From contig OX326959.1 of the NCBI GenBank assembly GCA_946800325.1, positions 11,414,862-11,478,861 of the forward strand: 64,000 nucleotides of DNA, given 5' to 3'. Positions 34,043 through 45,978 of the stretch are shown here, piece by piece; position 1 is the stretch's first letter; every line of letters begins with the position of its first letter. Made by a program: the position numbers and the translations under genes. The DNA is from Luzula sylvatica. Its lineage: Eukaryota; Streptophyta; Magnoliopsida; Poales; Juncaceae. The notes below the pieces were generated by a model. That model saw only the letters and a list, made by a program, of their open reading frames with translations, made no database searches and had not been told where the DNA came from.

Positions 34043-35274
34043 ATGGCTGAAACAATTGATCTGGAGGGATGGGAGTTACTTAGTCATAGTTCTTCCTCAA
34101 GAGAAGAGTTTGAAGAAGATGGTTTCGCTTATTTCGACTATTTATCCAAGGATTTAGAGAGAAAAGGTGAGGTTTTTGATTCTAACGAGATTTTGGGTAC
34201 CCATCAGAGAGAAATTTCTGGTTGTGATGAAAATTTGGGTTCTCGTCAAGATGGTTGTGATGAACTTCATGATGGTGAAGTGATAAATTCTGAGAAAAAA
34301 TATTCGGATTTGGATGGGGGTTTTGATGAAAAAGATAAGAACTTTAATAAAGGGATGCCTATTGGGGAATCGAGTGTCCATGGTGATTTGGATATGGAGG
34401 ATTCAATTGAAGAATTAGGTTTTGGAGAAACTGAGGTTTTGGGTGCGTTTTGTTTGAGTGAAATCAATTATGAGAAGAATAGCTCGAAATTAGCTAAAGA
34501 TTTAGGCGAAAAAGATGAGCAATTTCATTTAAAGACGAAAATTAGTGCATTAGCTTTTCAACAATTCGATAATTTCAACTCCGATTCTTCTAATTTGAAG
34601 GAAGGAGAAACAGGTTTGGAGAAATCCGAAAATTCAGATGATACTGTAAATTCTGAAAATTTGGGGATTGAGGAAAATAAAGAAAACGGAGGGGCTAAAA
34701 AGGAAAAGAAGGATTTAATTTGGTGGAAAATACCTATAGACGTGATGAAATACTATTTATTTGGGATTAAACCAGTTTGGTCCGTTTCTTTAGCAATGGG
34801 ATTTTTTGGTTTTTTAATGATAAGTCGCAAATTATATTTGTACAAGATGAAGAAACAACAAGACAAATCAATTCCTCCTATGAAGATTCATTTCGATGAA
34901 AAGGTTCGTTTCTTTCTCCTTGCTTTTTACTTTTTTCATAAATTAACCTTATATAAGGGCATTTTTGCAAAGTTACAATATGCGATTCCTTTCTTCTCAA
35001 CTTCTTATAACATTAAAATTAAATTTCGTATTATGATTCCTGTACCACTGGTACAAGCTATCTTATGAGAATATATACAATGAAACAATTTTGTCGAGAT
35101 AGTTTGTATTAACACGTATTATTTGATTTGATTATTGAATTGCAGAAAAGACGACAAATTCGTATAAGCAAAGGTTTAACCATGGTTCGACCAGAACCGA
35201 TAATCAGAACTCCGTTTCCTGGATTTGGCGTGACGCTTTTTCCTGCAATGAGTACTTTTCAATGGGCTCCATGA
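34043..35274 (+). CDS. Acidic single-pass membrane protein, plant family of unknown function (DUF6821-like)
   Basis: Two exons, 34043-34903 and 35146-35274, join in frame to 329 residues. I chose the ATG at 34043 because the family-like start MAETIDLEGWELLS follows it. An in-frame ATG at 33953 would add 30 residues with a hydrophobic stretch resembling a signal anchor. Residues about 10-225 are acidic, low in hydrophobics and probably disordered. Then comes WWKIPIDVMKYYLFGIKPVWS followed by a membrane segment (SVSLAMGFFGFLMISRKLY, about residues 244-265) and a basic tail ending in PGFGVTLFPAMS. This arrangement resembles a plant family without known enzymatic function, often listed as DUF6821. 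That name is from memory and is the uncertain part. No catalytic motif is visible. Confidence 0.8.
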
Positions 35275-35487
35275 GTTATGTTATGAAGTTTATATGATCA
35301 TAATAATGTTGAGAAAAATGGTTTGTTATTTGTTATTTGTATATGTATATATATAATAAAGAGAGTGATATTGATATATGCGTCTGTATTGTATACGATC
35401 GAATTATAAGCTTCTTCTTTTATTTGAAGATTTATTAATCATGCATTAATAATTGGCATACTTTCATGTTACTACGCTCAGAAAACA

Positions 35488-35770
35488 TTGAAATATCTTG
35501 TATACCCTCCTAATAAAAGATGATAAACATCACGTATGCGTCTGCGAAAGCGAAAGCGAAAATATCATGTATAAATTATAATCCTATAAAAGATGAAAAA
35601 TATCATGTATTCCATTTTGTTCCTGGTTTTCTCTAAATCTTTCTTCACTATGTTTTGTTTATTTTTTTAATACAAAGTAAATAAATGGTATATTTACCAT
35701 TTTGGAGGTTTTAATAGGGGTATTCCTGATATTTCTTATTTTACAGGGATATACATGATATTTTGAGATT
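35488..35770. mobile_element. MITE-like inverted repeat at the PPR gene promoter
   Basis: Left arm GAAATATCTTGTATACCCTC and right arm GGGATATACATGATATTTTG are imperfect complements, and the interior carries further ATATCATGTAT phrases in both orientations. The style (CATGTATACCC ends) resembles the SGR2 intron 8 insertion. It ends within about 70 bp of the PPR start codon, so the core promoter probably lies inside or directly beside it. Boundaries are approximate. Confidence 0.55.
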
Positions 35771-35817
35771 TTGCACTGTTATTGTCACTCCTACTCGTAA
35801 ACCCTTCTCTTTCTCTC

Positions 35818-35826
35818 TAAACCCTA
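35818..35826 (+). promoter_or_regulatory. Telo-box AAACCCTAA in the PPR gene leader
   Basis: AAACCCTAA sits 15 bp before the ATG, preceded by CT-rich CCCTTCTCTTTCTCTCT. Telo-boxes near the transcription start are common in plant genes for translation and organelle gene expression, which suits a PPR gene. The match is exact. The functional role is inferred from position. Confidence 0.6.
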
Positions 35827-35840
35827 ATCAGGATCCAGCC

Positions 35841-38800
35841 ATGTCGTTCTACCGCCACCTCCTCCGCCCTCTCCGCCACCATCTTTCCTCCTCCACTCCC
35901 TCCCCACTTCCTCTCACCTTCCAACGCCTCTTCGCCTTCTCCTCCGCCGAGGAAGCTGCAGCCGAGCGTCGTCGTCGTAAGCGACGTCTCCGCATGGAGC
36001 CACCTTTACACGCACTCCGTTCCCCGTCCACTCCTCGCGCCCCTCCCGATCCTCGTCTTCCCGACTCCACTTCCTCACTCGTGGGTCACCGTCTCTCCCT
36101 CCATAACCGCGTTCAATCCCTTCTCCGTTCCGGCGATCTCGACTCGGCTTCCGCCCTCGCCCGCCATCACACTGTATTCCCCACTCCTCGACCAACTGTT
36201 TTCACCTGCAATGCCGTCTCCGCCTCCTTCCTCCGCCATGGCCGGCTGGATGAAGTCGAGACCCTCTTCCAGTTCTTCTTCCGGCAATCCAACATCATCC
36301 CAAATGTCGTCTCTTACAACATTCTAACCAACGCATTATGCGATGCAAATCGTGTGGATAAAGCTTTAGAAATCTACCGAGAAATTCTCGATTCATCTCC
36401 ATTCTCACCTTCTCCAGTCACGTACAAACATCTAACCAAGGGTTTGGTCGATTCAGACCGAATGCAAGAAGCCATCGATCTGCTACGTGAAATGCTACAC
36501 CGCGGGCACGGAGCAGACTCGCTGGTCTACAACAATCTGATCAAAGGGTTTATAGAGAGAGACAATTGGGAGAAAGCCCAAGAACTATTCGACGAATTGT
36601 CTGAGCGGTGTCTGGTCTACGATGGAGTTGTACACACCACGTTCATGGAAGCTTATTGGAAGAAAGACATGGACAGAGAAGCGATGGAAAATTACCAATC
36701 TCTCCTCGATCGAAAATTCAAAATGAGTCCAAATACTTGCAATTCTCTAATCCAAACTTTACTCAATCACGATAAAAAAGACGAAGCGCATAGACTTTGG
36801 CAAAATATGCTCGATGAGCACAAACCACCTGGAAATATAGCCATTAATACCGAAACATACAACATAATGGTGAATCATTGTTTCAAAGAAGAGAGGTTTA
36901 AGGATGCGATCAGTACATTTCATACGCCTCCTAATAAACCCTTAATGATGGATGTGGGGTGCTTTAATAATATAATTGGAAAATTATGTGAAAATGGGTT
37001 AATGGAGGACGCAGATAACCTGTTCGATGAAATGGATAAGAAGTCTGTTTTACCAGACGTCTATACATTCACTTATTTAATAGATGGATTTATTAAAGAA
37101 GGGAAAATCGAGGATGCATTGCGATATTACAATATTTCGTTGGGTACGAGTGAAAATAACGGGCCGAGATTAAATGTGCAATTTTTCAATAAAATTATTG
37201 ATGGGTTGGTTAAAGAAGAGAGAATGGACGAAGCCATGCAAGTGTATGCTAAATTGCCTGAGAAAGAAATTAGACCGAATGAACAAACTTATGAAATATT
37301 AGTGAATTATTTTTGTGGAAAAGAAGATTTGGATCGGGCTCGCGAGTTAATGGTCGAGATGGTACGAAATGGGGTTATTGCTGGTACGGATTTTCGAACC
37401 TCGGTGATTCAGATTTTCGAAGAAAATGGAAGAGGAGAAGAAATTGAAAAGGCATTTAAAGAGACGGTGGTACCGAGTAGACCCGGTTTGGGTGGACCGA
37501 GTCAGGTTCAGCAACGGTTTGGTCCACCGAGAAGTCCTCCTGGACCGGGCTTGGGTCCGCCACGGACTGAACAGGGTTTCGGGCCTGTTCAGGGGCAAAA
37601 TCGGAATAGTAGTAATTATCCTAATCAAGGATATAGTGCACCAAGTTATGCTTTTAATGGGTCTAGTGACAACGATGGTCAGAGTGGATATGGGTCTGGT
37701 CAGATTCGAACGGGTTATGGTTCGTATAATGGTCCAAGTGGGTTTGGATCCAATCAGAGTGGAAACGGTTTTGAATCCAACCAGAGTCCAAATGGTTTTG
37801 GATCCATTCAGAGTCCAAATGGTTTTGGATCCATTCAGAGTCCAAATGGTTTTGGATCCATTCAGAGTCCAAATGGTTTTGGATCCAATCCGAGTCAAAG
37901 TGGGCTTGGATCCAATCAGAGTGGAAACGGTTCTGAATCCAATCTCAGTCCAAATGGTTTTGGATCCAATCCAAGTAAAAGTGGGTTTGGATCCAATCAG
38001 AGTGGAAATGGTTCTGAATTCAATCAGAATCCAAATGGTTTTGGGTCCATTCAGAGTCCAAATGGTTTTGGATACAATCCGAGTCAAAGTGGGTTTGGAT
38101 CCAATCAGAGTACAAACGGGTTTGGGTCTAATCTGAATCAAAGTGGGTTTGTAGCCACTCAGAGTCCAAAAGGGTTTGGATCCAATCAGCGTGAAAATGG
38201 GTTTGGATCCAATCAGAGTGAAAATGGGTTTGGATCCAATCAGAGTGAAAATGGGTTTGGATCCAATCAGATACAAAACGGGTTTGTGCCTAATCAGAGT
38301 AAAAGCGGATCTGTGCCTAATCAGGGTCAAGGCAGGTTTGGATCCAATCAGAGACTAGGCGGGCTTGGGCCCGATCAGAGCCAAAGTGGGTTTGGGTCCA
38401 CTCAGAGCCCAAATGTTTTTTCCACTCAAAGCCCAAATTGGTTTGGATCCAATCAGAGTCAAGGCGGTTTTGTGCCCAATCAGACCCAAAGTTGGTTTGG
38501 ACCCAATCAGAACCCGAATGGGTTTGTATCCAAACCGAGCCCAAATGGGTTTGGATCCAAACCGAGCCCAAATGGGTTTGGATCCAATCAGAACCAAAGT
38601 GGGTTTGGATCCAATCAGAATCAAAACGGGTTTGGATCCAATCAGAATCAAAACGGGTTTGGGTCCAATCAGAGTCAAAATGGGTTTGGATCCAAACAAA
38701 ACCAAGCCAGGTATGGAGCTTATAATGGTCAATCTGGGTATGATGCCTATAATAGCTCTGATGGGTTTGGATCCAATAAGGTTCAACCCGATAATGGAGC

Positions 38801-38906
38801 ATATAATAATAATAATCTAGGAGTTGGTGCTAATCAAGACCAAGTATTGGAATCTGAGTCTAATATACCCGACCCAATAACAGCATTTGGATCCAAGGGC
38901 TTTTGA
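35841..38906 (+). CDS. NUWA/GRP23-type P-class PPR protein with GFGSNQ repeat tail
   Basis: An intronless frame of 1,021 residues from the ATG at 35841 (context CAGCCATGTC). An in-frame ATG at 35763 would place the telo-box inside coding sequence, so I reject it. The N-terminus is Arg/Ser-rich without acidic residues up to about 36, fitting a mitochondrial presequence. Then comes the conserved basic motif RRRRKRRLRMEPPLHALR (about 43-60) and TSSLVGHRLSLHNRVQSLLR, typical of the NUWA and GRP23 proteins. PPR motifs run from about 105 to 555 (NVVSYNILTNALCDANRVDKA, DSLVYNNLIKGFI, DVYTFTYLIDGFIKEGKIEDA). In Arabidopsis such proteins act as partners in organelle RNA editing, and GRP23 has a Gln-rich WQQ tail. 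Here residues 634-956 are about 36 nonapeptides of GFGSNQSxN type instead. It could be the orthologue of either gene. Confidence 0.9.
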   Translation: MSFYRHLLRPLRHHLSSSTPSPLPLTFQRLFAFSSAEEAAAERRRRKRRLRMEPPLHALRSPSTPRAPPDPRLPDSTSSLVGHRLSLHNRVQSLLRSGDLDSASALARHHTVFPTPRPTVFTCNAVSASFLRHGRLDEVETLFQFFFRQSNIIPNVVSYNILTNALCDANRVDKALEIYREILDSSPFSPSPVTYKHLTKGLVDSDRMQEAIDLLREMLHRGHGADSLVYNNLIKGFIERDNWEKAQELFDELSERCLVYDGVVHTTFMEAYWKKDMDREAMENYQSLLDRKFKMSPNTCNSLIQTLLNHDKKDEAHRLWQNMLDEHKPPGNIAINTETYNIMVNHCFKEERFKDAISTFHTPPNKPLMMDVGCFNNIIGKLCENGLMEDADNLFDEMDKKSVLPDVYTFTYLIDGFIKEGKIEDALRYYNISLGTSENNGPRLNVQFFNKIIDGLVKEERMDEAMQVYAKLPEKEIRPNEQTYEILVNYFCGKEDLDRARELMVEMVRNGVIAGTDFRTSVIQIFEENGRGEEIEKAFKETVVPSRPGLGGPSQVQQRFGPPRSPPGPGLGPPRTEQGFGPVQGQNRNSSNYPNQGYSAPSYAFNGSSDNDGQSGYGSGQIRTGYGSYNGPSGFGSNQSGNGFESNQSPNGFGSIQSPNGFGSIQSPNGFGSIQSPNGFGSNPSQSGLGSNQSGNGSESNLSPNGFGSNPSKSGFGSNQSGNGSEFNQNPNGFGSIQSPNGFGYNPSQSGFGSNQSTNGFGSNLNQSGFVATQSPKGFGSNQRENGFGSNQSENGFGSNQSENGFGSNQIQNGFVPNQSKSGSVPNQGQGRFGSNQRLGGLGPDQSQSGFGSTQSPNVFSTQSPNWFGSNQSQGGFVPNQTQSWFGPNQNPNGFVSKPSPNGFGSKPSPNGFGSNQNQSGFGSNQNQNGFGSNQNQNGFGSNQSQNGFGSKQNQARYGAYNGQSGYDAYNSSDGFGSNKVQPDNGAYNNNNLGVGANQDQVLESESNIPDPITAFGSKGF
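37740..38708 (+). repeat. 27-bp coding minisatellite, ~36 units
   Basis: Near-exact tandem 27-bp units (typically GGTTTTGGATCCAATCAGAG plus seven bases) encode GFGSNQSxN in the PPR gene. Nearly all units are nine codons, and one is eight (VFSTQSPN). Three adjacent units at about 37794-37874 are identical, and others group by SEN, QN or SPN endings, showing local expansions. Because the unit is a multiple of three and lacks stops in other frames, long spurious open frames appear on both strands here. Confidence 0.95.
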
Positions 38907-40395
38907 ATTCAGTTTTGATCAAATGCGAGGGATTTTATCATTTGTATTATTATAGGTTCAAGTTATAATATAGAAGATTTTGGCACATTTTCTTCTCAAA
39001 TTTCGATTTTAAATCGGTATACAATTTGTATAAGGTATTTGTGAACATTTTAAATAATTTTTTATCTTCATTTGCTCTTAAATTTTGAATTTTGAATTTA
39101 ATTTAATAGGATAAAAAGAGGTTGATGGTAGAGAAGAACTTTTTAATCAAAAACACAAGAATCAATTGAATTTGGTTACCCTAGATTTAGGGCTTAACCA
39201 AATTATACTCTCACTCCTCTTTTTCTTGCCTTTTCAACCAAACATAAGATCAACAAGGATAGACCTAATCTCCATGTTGGTATCATCTCCAGTTTGATAT
39301 ACTGGAGACTCCTGTTATCTCTTGAGTCAAAATCTCTAGTGTCTTCTATAATGGAGATGAAAACATTCGAGGATTTATGTGGAGGTTTATGATTGTTGAT
39401 GTGAGCATCAAATGACTCCCATGATTTGTTGTCATTATGCTTGCCTTTAACTTCCACCTTTAAATTGAAAAGAAACACAATTATTCTCTCTGATCTTCAA
39501 TCAATGGACACCTCCAGTACTTAGACCAATTACATTACCAAATCAGGCAAATAATTGAGTGACTAGTTCAGAATATTATATTTATATTTTTGCGCCATTT
39601 ATACCATTTTTAGTATGTAAACATTTGAAGATTATATAATATTATGATTATACAAAATGTTTTCTATGTTTTGGAGGATATATTTCTCAATTAAAATGGA
39701 GAGGAATTGAAACTGGGAATCCTACTATGAAAACGATTCAAGAAAAAGTTAAAACCACATCACCAAAATGATGTTGATATGAAATAATTGAAAACCTCAA
39801 AAAACATAATCCTTAACATCAATGCATCATCCCATACTTTTTTGTTTGCTTACCTACTTATCTAGGATGCCTCATTATTTATTTATTTTTTAAATAAACA
39901 AAGATATATAATATATATCATTATATTCTTATACCTTGTGTTGCTTACCTAATTATACTCTACTTTATAAACTAAACAAATATAATGATCATGATTATTA
40001 TATACTCATACACCAACTAGTAAACATAAATCGTATACTATAATAATACTATCCTACTACTATTCAAAGTATTTTGTTTTCATGAATGGATAAGTTTTAA
40101 ATATATGCAAAACTATGCATGTCCCACAAATCAAGTTCAATTTCACCACCAAGGAATTTCTACCAAACTTCCAATCCAGCTAAGCATGTCTTGAGAATAT
40201 TAACCAAACTCATATAAAATAAAATTAAAATTAAACAACAAAACAACAAAATAAATTTCTATCTATTTCTCTATCAATATCTAGCTATCACTACTAGTTC
40301 AAATGAATGATTTGTATTCACAACACCCCCTCAAAAAAAAAAAAAAAAGTCGCAACGATCCATAACAAACAACAACGACGAAATTAATTCCTATT
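38907..40395. other. Intergenic between convergent genes
   Basis: This lies between the PPR stop codon and the GT14 stop codon on the opposite strand. It should hold both 3' UTRs. A minus-strand open frame of 91 codons (39203-39478) has balanced composition but no recognisable domain and no clear splice partner. An A-run occurs at about 40328-40348. The palindrome CTCCAGTTTGATATACTGGAG lies at about 39289-39309. Confidence 0.5.
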
Positions 40396-42024
40396 TCAAA
40401 AATCCAACAAAGTCGACGTGAGATTCATCAACGGTTCTAGCGCGCTCGGCGCGAATTTCCTCGCGAACAAATAACAAACCTCGCTAAACCTCCCGTTATA
40501 ACTACACCCCGTCCCGTTATTCCTAATCTTGCGAATGAACTCCTCGCTTATGTTCCCCCCTCCGTACCTCGCGGGGTGGGGCCCGCCTCTCGACCAGTCC
40601 ACCCACGTTATCGTCCTGTTCGCGTTCAACCCGCCGTGAAACATGTTGAGATAAGTCGGTATGTAATGCTCGTCGGGGTAACAACTCGGCCTACAATGCT
40701 TTTTAAACAACGAATAATATTTCGTGTCGGCTAAAATATTCACTGCCAATTCGCGGTTGAGTTCGAACCACTCAGACCCTTTTCGCCATTGATTTAGCGT
40801 TATGTGCGGGGCCATGCGCTTGTTGTACCGCCCCTCGCATTGGGGCGTCTCGATGTAGTATGATTCGACGTAGCTTTGTACCGAGTTTACCAAGTACTCG
40901 TAGATCGTGGGGAAATTGTAAACGGGGATGCATGATTCGGAGAGGAGTATGAATCGCTCGTTCGAGAAATCGAGGAGCGCGTTCGCCAAGAGACGCTTTT
41001 CCGCGTCTACTAATGTTATCGAACCCCACCATACCTCCTAAAAATTAAAAAAATAAAATTGTTAGAGAAGATAATGGGTATAGCGTAGTGGGGAATATGC
41101 TTGAAAGTCAACTAATATGATGGGGCACATTAATTTGCGAGATGTTTTCAAATTTGAAAACCATTGGAAATTTCATATTTTGATGTTTTTGTATTTTATA
41201 AGTTGACTAATGCCTAGGAGAAAGTATGACTTGGCAAATACATTATGTCTCTGAGTAAAAAACACAATCATGCAAAAAAAAGAACTCCAATTTGATAAAT
41301 TTCATTTGAAAATTTGCCAATGTACCTAAATCTGAATGTAAATATGCAATTTAACCCGGTATTTAGAAAAAAGTACGAAACTCACCCCACTTGGTATTTG
41401 TCTCCCGTAAAAAGCGGACTCTTTCGACACGTTTAGCTTGTATTCTGGCAGAGTATGCACATAAATCGAGTATAATCCTTCGTGTCCTTTGAAAAATTTA
41501 TCCCATAAAGGCGCGAATGGCAAAGGACCCCTCGTCATGAACAAAAATGCGACTTTCGGTACGCGAGGAAAAGGATATTCTTCCATTTTTGGTACCAAAG
41601 TCGCTCTCCAGTCCAATTCTTCATCCGTCATTGAGTGCATTAAGTTTGATGGTTTGATGAAATTTTTGAAGCTTTGGCAATCTTTATCACAGCTTGAGGC
41701 GTACATGGTAGAGGGGAAGAACAAATCGGTTTGGGAATTGTAATAATGGCCGAAATTGGCACTAATTGAGAGACCAATAAGAACTCCGGCCATGAAAATT
41801 ACCAAAATCGTTACGAGTTTGACGAGCCCGATCGACCAATCTTTTCTGGGCGATGGGGGAAAATAATCGGGTAAATCTTCTTCGTCACCAACTCGTGATT
41901 TCATATCGTTCCACATAGTGCCCAATTTGTGCAATTCACTATCGATTGATTGAGTTGGTGGTTTTGCGCGAAGATGAAAGGGGAGAAACGGACTGATTGA
42001 TTGGAGTGTGCAACAGCTGTGCAC
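40396..42024 (-). CDS. Plant GT14 (core-2/I-branching-like) glycosyltransferase
   Basis: Two minus-strand exons, 41386-42024 and 40396-41037, join in frame at PSG|EVWWG to 426 residues. The ATG at 42022-42024 is the longest choice. Starting at [14 protein letters not shown] (41916) would give 390 residues and may be the true start. A membrane anchor ([20 protein letters not shown]) follows a short cytoplasmic tail, giving a type II Golgi topology. The luminal domain has the family hallmarks: [117 protein letters not shown] and [10 protein letters not shown]. Members are putative core-2/I-branching-type transferases acting on cell-wall polymers or glycoproteins in the Golgi. The specific acceptor is unknown. 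A GA/CT-rich stretch at 42480-42500 probably marks the 5' leader. Confidence 0.93.
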
Positions 42025-45000
42025 AAAGAATTGGCGAAAAGGGAAATTAGCAAAACACTGGATTGAAGTAATACTAAGAAAGACAATAATCTAAATTTAG
42101 AAAGCCTAAAATTAGGAAAATACTGGATCTGAAACAATAGAAGAAAGTTGAATCATACAAGGCAATAATAGAACACAAATCGAGTAACGAGGAAGTTCCA
42201 CGAAATAGGAAGGAAGCTTCAAACTTGACACTAAACTCAAACTCAGGAACCCTCCGATAAGATAACCCAGAATTCAATCGCCAAAAAACTCGCCGAAATT
42301 GGAGAAATTCTGACAAAATGCACTTCAAATCTCTCCCAATTCAAATAAAATTAGACCAAATCAATATACCCAATTCTCCACCTTGAAAATTTTAATCAAA
42401 ATCTTCAACCAGCAAATTGAAAACCAAGTATTTCTCGCTCCCTCTTGTTGTTTCTATGGAGGTGATAAGTGGGGAGGGGGGAGAAAGAGAGAGAGAGGGG
42501 TATTTTAATGGAAAATCGAGGACTGAAATGAAAAATAACGCGTTAATAACTTTTACAAAACTCCCTCTATTTATTTCTTAATTATATTACAAACTTTATC
42601 TATATGGAATATTAAAAACTTACATTGTATGTAATTATCATGGCCATTACTACTAAGTTTATACATTAATTAAGAATCAAGAGTAATTAACTTTTATATT
42701 AATTGTAGGGGCTACCTGACAATATTTCTAATTAAGTTCTTATTGATGATATTTGGTGTCTTTGTAATATTTTTGTTATTAACAGAATTATTAACTCTTA
42801 AAAAATAAAAATAAATTATAAATATTTTAGCATGTAATAATATTATTTTGGAGAATTTGAGGAAATGAAGGGGGTTAATTTGTAATTAAATTATTTTTGA
42901 AGGTGGTTAGGGATATTTTCTCAGGAGGGACACGTTGTTAATAGATTGACGGTTTCTTTCTTTTGTTTTTTATATTCTTACCGTTAAAAATTAAATTCGA
43001 AAAATTTCGGCACATTAAATATTTTCCTCTTGATTTTCTGTAGCAAAGATTTTCTATAATTATTGTAAACTTATCATAAAAACATCCAGTAAATATAAGT
43101 AATATATTTTATATTAAATGGCATTTAAATCTATTAATTTCTATCTAGTTACAATAAATTAGTAACACCAATATAATAAATATATATTTAATATATGAAT
43201 GTAAGGTTTCAAAACACATTTAATATTGAATGAAAATGTCAGTTACGTTACATGTCAATTTGTAGTTCTCGCTATCAAATATATACATTACATTACATTA
43301 AAAAATATTTTATTGGACTTATTTTAAAATATATATATTTTTCAATATTTACAAAGTTAATGATTTTCTTTTTTTTTTTTTTTTTTTTTTTTTTTGCCAC
43401 ATTGTTGGCTACAAAAAGAGTACTCACAATTAATATTCTGTTATTTTGGAGATAACTTATGCAGCTAGTTGTAGGTGGGGCTTATCAATTATCTTTGCCA
43501 CTTTTTGAAATAATGTTTTGGGAACCCAGATTTAACCTAGTTTTTCTTAATTAATGTAAGATGATATGTTTGTGTTCATGGTGATACTGATATATTGTTA
43601 AACTTTAGCCAAAATAAATTAATAATACATTATTATTTAATATTTATTGAAATGTATTAATATTAATATTAAATTACAGTACTAGTTGTTAAAGGAATTC
43701 ACATATTCTAAATTATTTTTCATTAAAAGTCATACAATAAAATTATAAATCCTTTTCTTATGTTTTTAAATATTTTAATGCGTCATAAATATAATATTGC
43801 TTTAGACTTTACAAATAAAAGTAACAACAACAATACCAAGTAATCAATCTATGTATACTTTTCATGTTCACGGATCAAAAATATAATTTATTAAACCTAA
43901 GTGGGAATTTCAAAACGGCCGTTTATGACCTCCTTTTTAAAACCCCAAAAAATATAAATTGGAATTTGAAACTTAATTTTTTTTTAATTTTGAGCTGTTA
44001 TGGGTCTAGGTGGGTGGAACGGTCATGCCAGCAAAATGTATATCAGGCATAAAACCAGCTATCTCTATTCGGATTCGGTCCCAATTTGGACCCACCAATA
44101 AAATTCTAATCAAGTATATCTGTGTTCCATAATTAAAAAATAAATAGGAATTTTTCTAAATTTAATTATTGTTTTGGATTATGTAGATTGAATTGTATGA
44201 GAGTACCTTTGTCATTTCATGTTTGTGGACTTTTTATTTGCAAAATATAAAATACCCTACTTGAATTTAAAATTTGGAGATGAAATTTCGCTTAAATGTT
44301 GGTCAAAAGAAGTGAAGTGAAGTATGATAATTGACATCGTTAAGACCAAGTTTTGAATGGGTCAATGAGTTGATTGCATCATTAATTTCTACATCACTAT
44401 ATCAAGACCAAGTTTTCTTGCTGCTTTACTCTAATAATCTAATTTTCACATGGGACCATTTATTTGATAATGAGAGAAGATACTCGGTTTCATGGAAATT
44501 CATGTCTTCCTAATATAGGTAATGCAAATGGAAGCTTAAAGTTTAAGGTATCATAAAATAAATGCTTAAATCTTTCCGATCAAATATTCATATTCCAATA
44601 TATATTTTGTGAACACGGTACACTAGAGATATAAAAAAACATATTAATATTTCCAACAAGACGTATAAATATTTTTTTGAGTAAATTTGGAGAGAGATCA
44701 ATGACTCTCTTGGATGTATGTATATTGAAACACGAAAAAAAAAATCTTTAAAAAAGGCTCGGTGGTCCTCCATCCATGTGGTGGACGTGTTTGATGTTTC
44801 TATGTGTTTTAATGTATTTGTATTATTTTTGGATATCTTTGAATGTATGTTTGAATATGTTTGGTACACTTTTGATTATATTTGGATATGTGATTTTTTT
44901 ATTTTTCTATTTAGTTTATAAAATTTTCAAATTAACTAGTTATATTGTGGCTGATTTTGAGTCATGAAATGATCCCTGAAAATTACAAAAAATATATCTA

Positions 45001-45978
45001 AATTATAGTTTTTATAAAGTTCTAAAACTTTCGTATTTTTATAATTGCCAATTCTCACTCTGAAAATGTCAAAACTTTTGTTCAAATTGCAGAAAATTAA
45101 TAATTGAAAATAGTTATTTCGTCGAAGGGTCTTTTAAACTGGACTAGCTATTCTAACAAAGGTTTAGAAAATGCTAGATTTTCAAATTGCATAACTTACT
45201 AGTTATTATTCTTATAAATTGGGCCTTTAATAATGTTTTGTTAAAAAATATCTCATAAATTACTATCTAAATCATTCTACAATATTTATTTTTGTTTGGA
45301 TAAGAGGCTATGGCATGGAAATGATATAATTATCCATTAAGCCCAATTTCTTTTATTCAGCCCAAAACAATTACAAACATTTCAACATTTCTCATTTAGA
45401 AAAAACTCTGCAATATCCATGAATTCTTCTTACTTTATTCATGAATCATGACATAATATTACGTTATAAAAAAACTACCACGTGAGTATGTTTGACCTAG
45501 AAACGAAATAAGCATTATTGATGATATAACTGAACAGAATTAAGTCTTTGTTTACAATTAATTCAGAGAATTGTAACTAAATAAACTTTAATATTTCTAG
45601 AGCAAAAAATACACAAATCGAAATCGAAATGTATAATAACTCACATATCATGCATCATATGTGATGTACGATTAAAAGTTGAATGCGAGACGCGTGATAT
45701 CATTTATAATACATGATTAACCAATTGTTTAGCTTTTATATATAGAGGACACAAAACATATAATTTTGTATGAAATTCCTTATATTTTATTACAATATTC
45801 TCTTTCACAAAAGTTATAAGTTATCAGAAAGAATCACATTAAAAACTTCGTGTCGCCGCCATGTGAAATTATTGTACCAATACTTTCTTTTCTAGCCCCG
45901 TCGCCTCCTTCTCCCTCTCCTCAACGCCTCTCCTAATTTCAGATCTTGACTATTATTTTGTGGCATTAATAATTTTTT
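42025..45978. other. Intergenic: GT14 leader and promoter, then dispersed repeats
   Basis: The first ~480 bases probably carry the GT14 5' UTR and promoter. A T-run lies at 43371-43395. From about 44600 to 45870 the sequence is an old paralogue of 51100-54110: AATATTAATATTT, GGCTATGGCA..AGCCCAA, ACAATTACAAACATTTCAACATTT and CGTGATATCATTTATAATAC recur in the same order. I see no recognisable gene. Confidence 0.5.

Noticed and set aside
35763..35840. Upstream in-frame ATG of the PPR gene
   Set aside because: It would put the telo-box and CT-rich leader into coding sequence. The ATG at 35841 has better context and starts a typical targeting sequence.
37347..38802. Long open frames on the minus strand and in other plus frames over the PPR tail (up to 327 codons)
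   Set aside because: The 27-bp repeat has no stops in several frames. Their products are pure repeat, and the sense frame continues a clear PPR protein.
39203..39478. 91-codon minus-strand frame between PPR and GT14 genes
   Set aside because: Composition is not repetitive, but no domain, promoter or splice partner is visible, so it is left as intergenic.
42074..42328. 84-codon minus-strand frame upstream of the GT14 gene
   Set aside because: It lies where the GT14 5' UTR is expected and has no recognisable domain.
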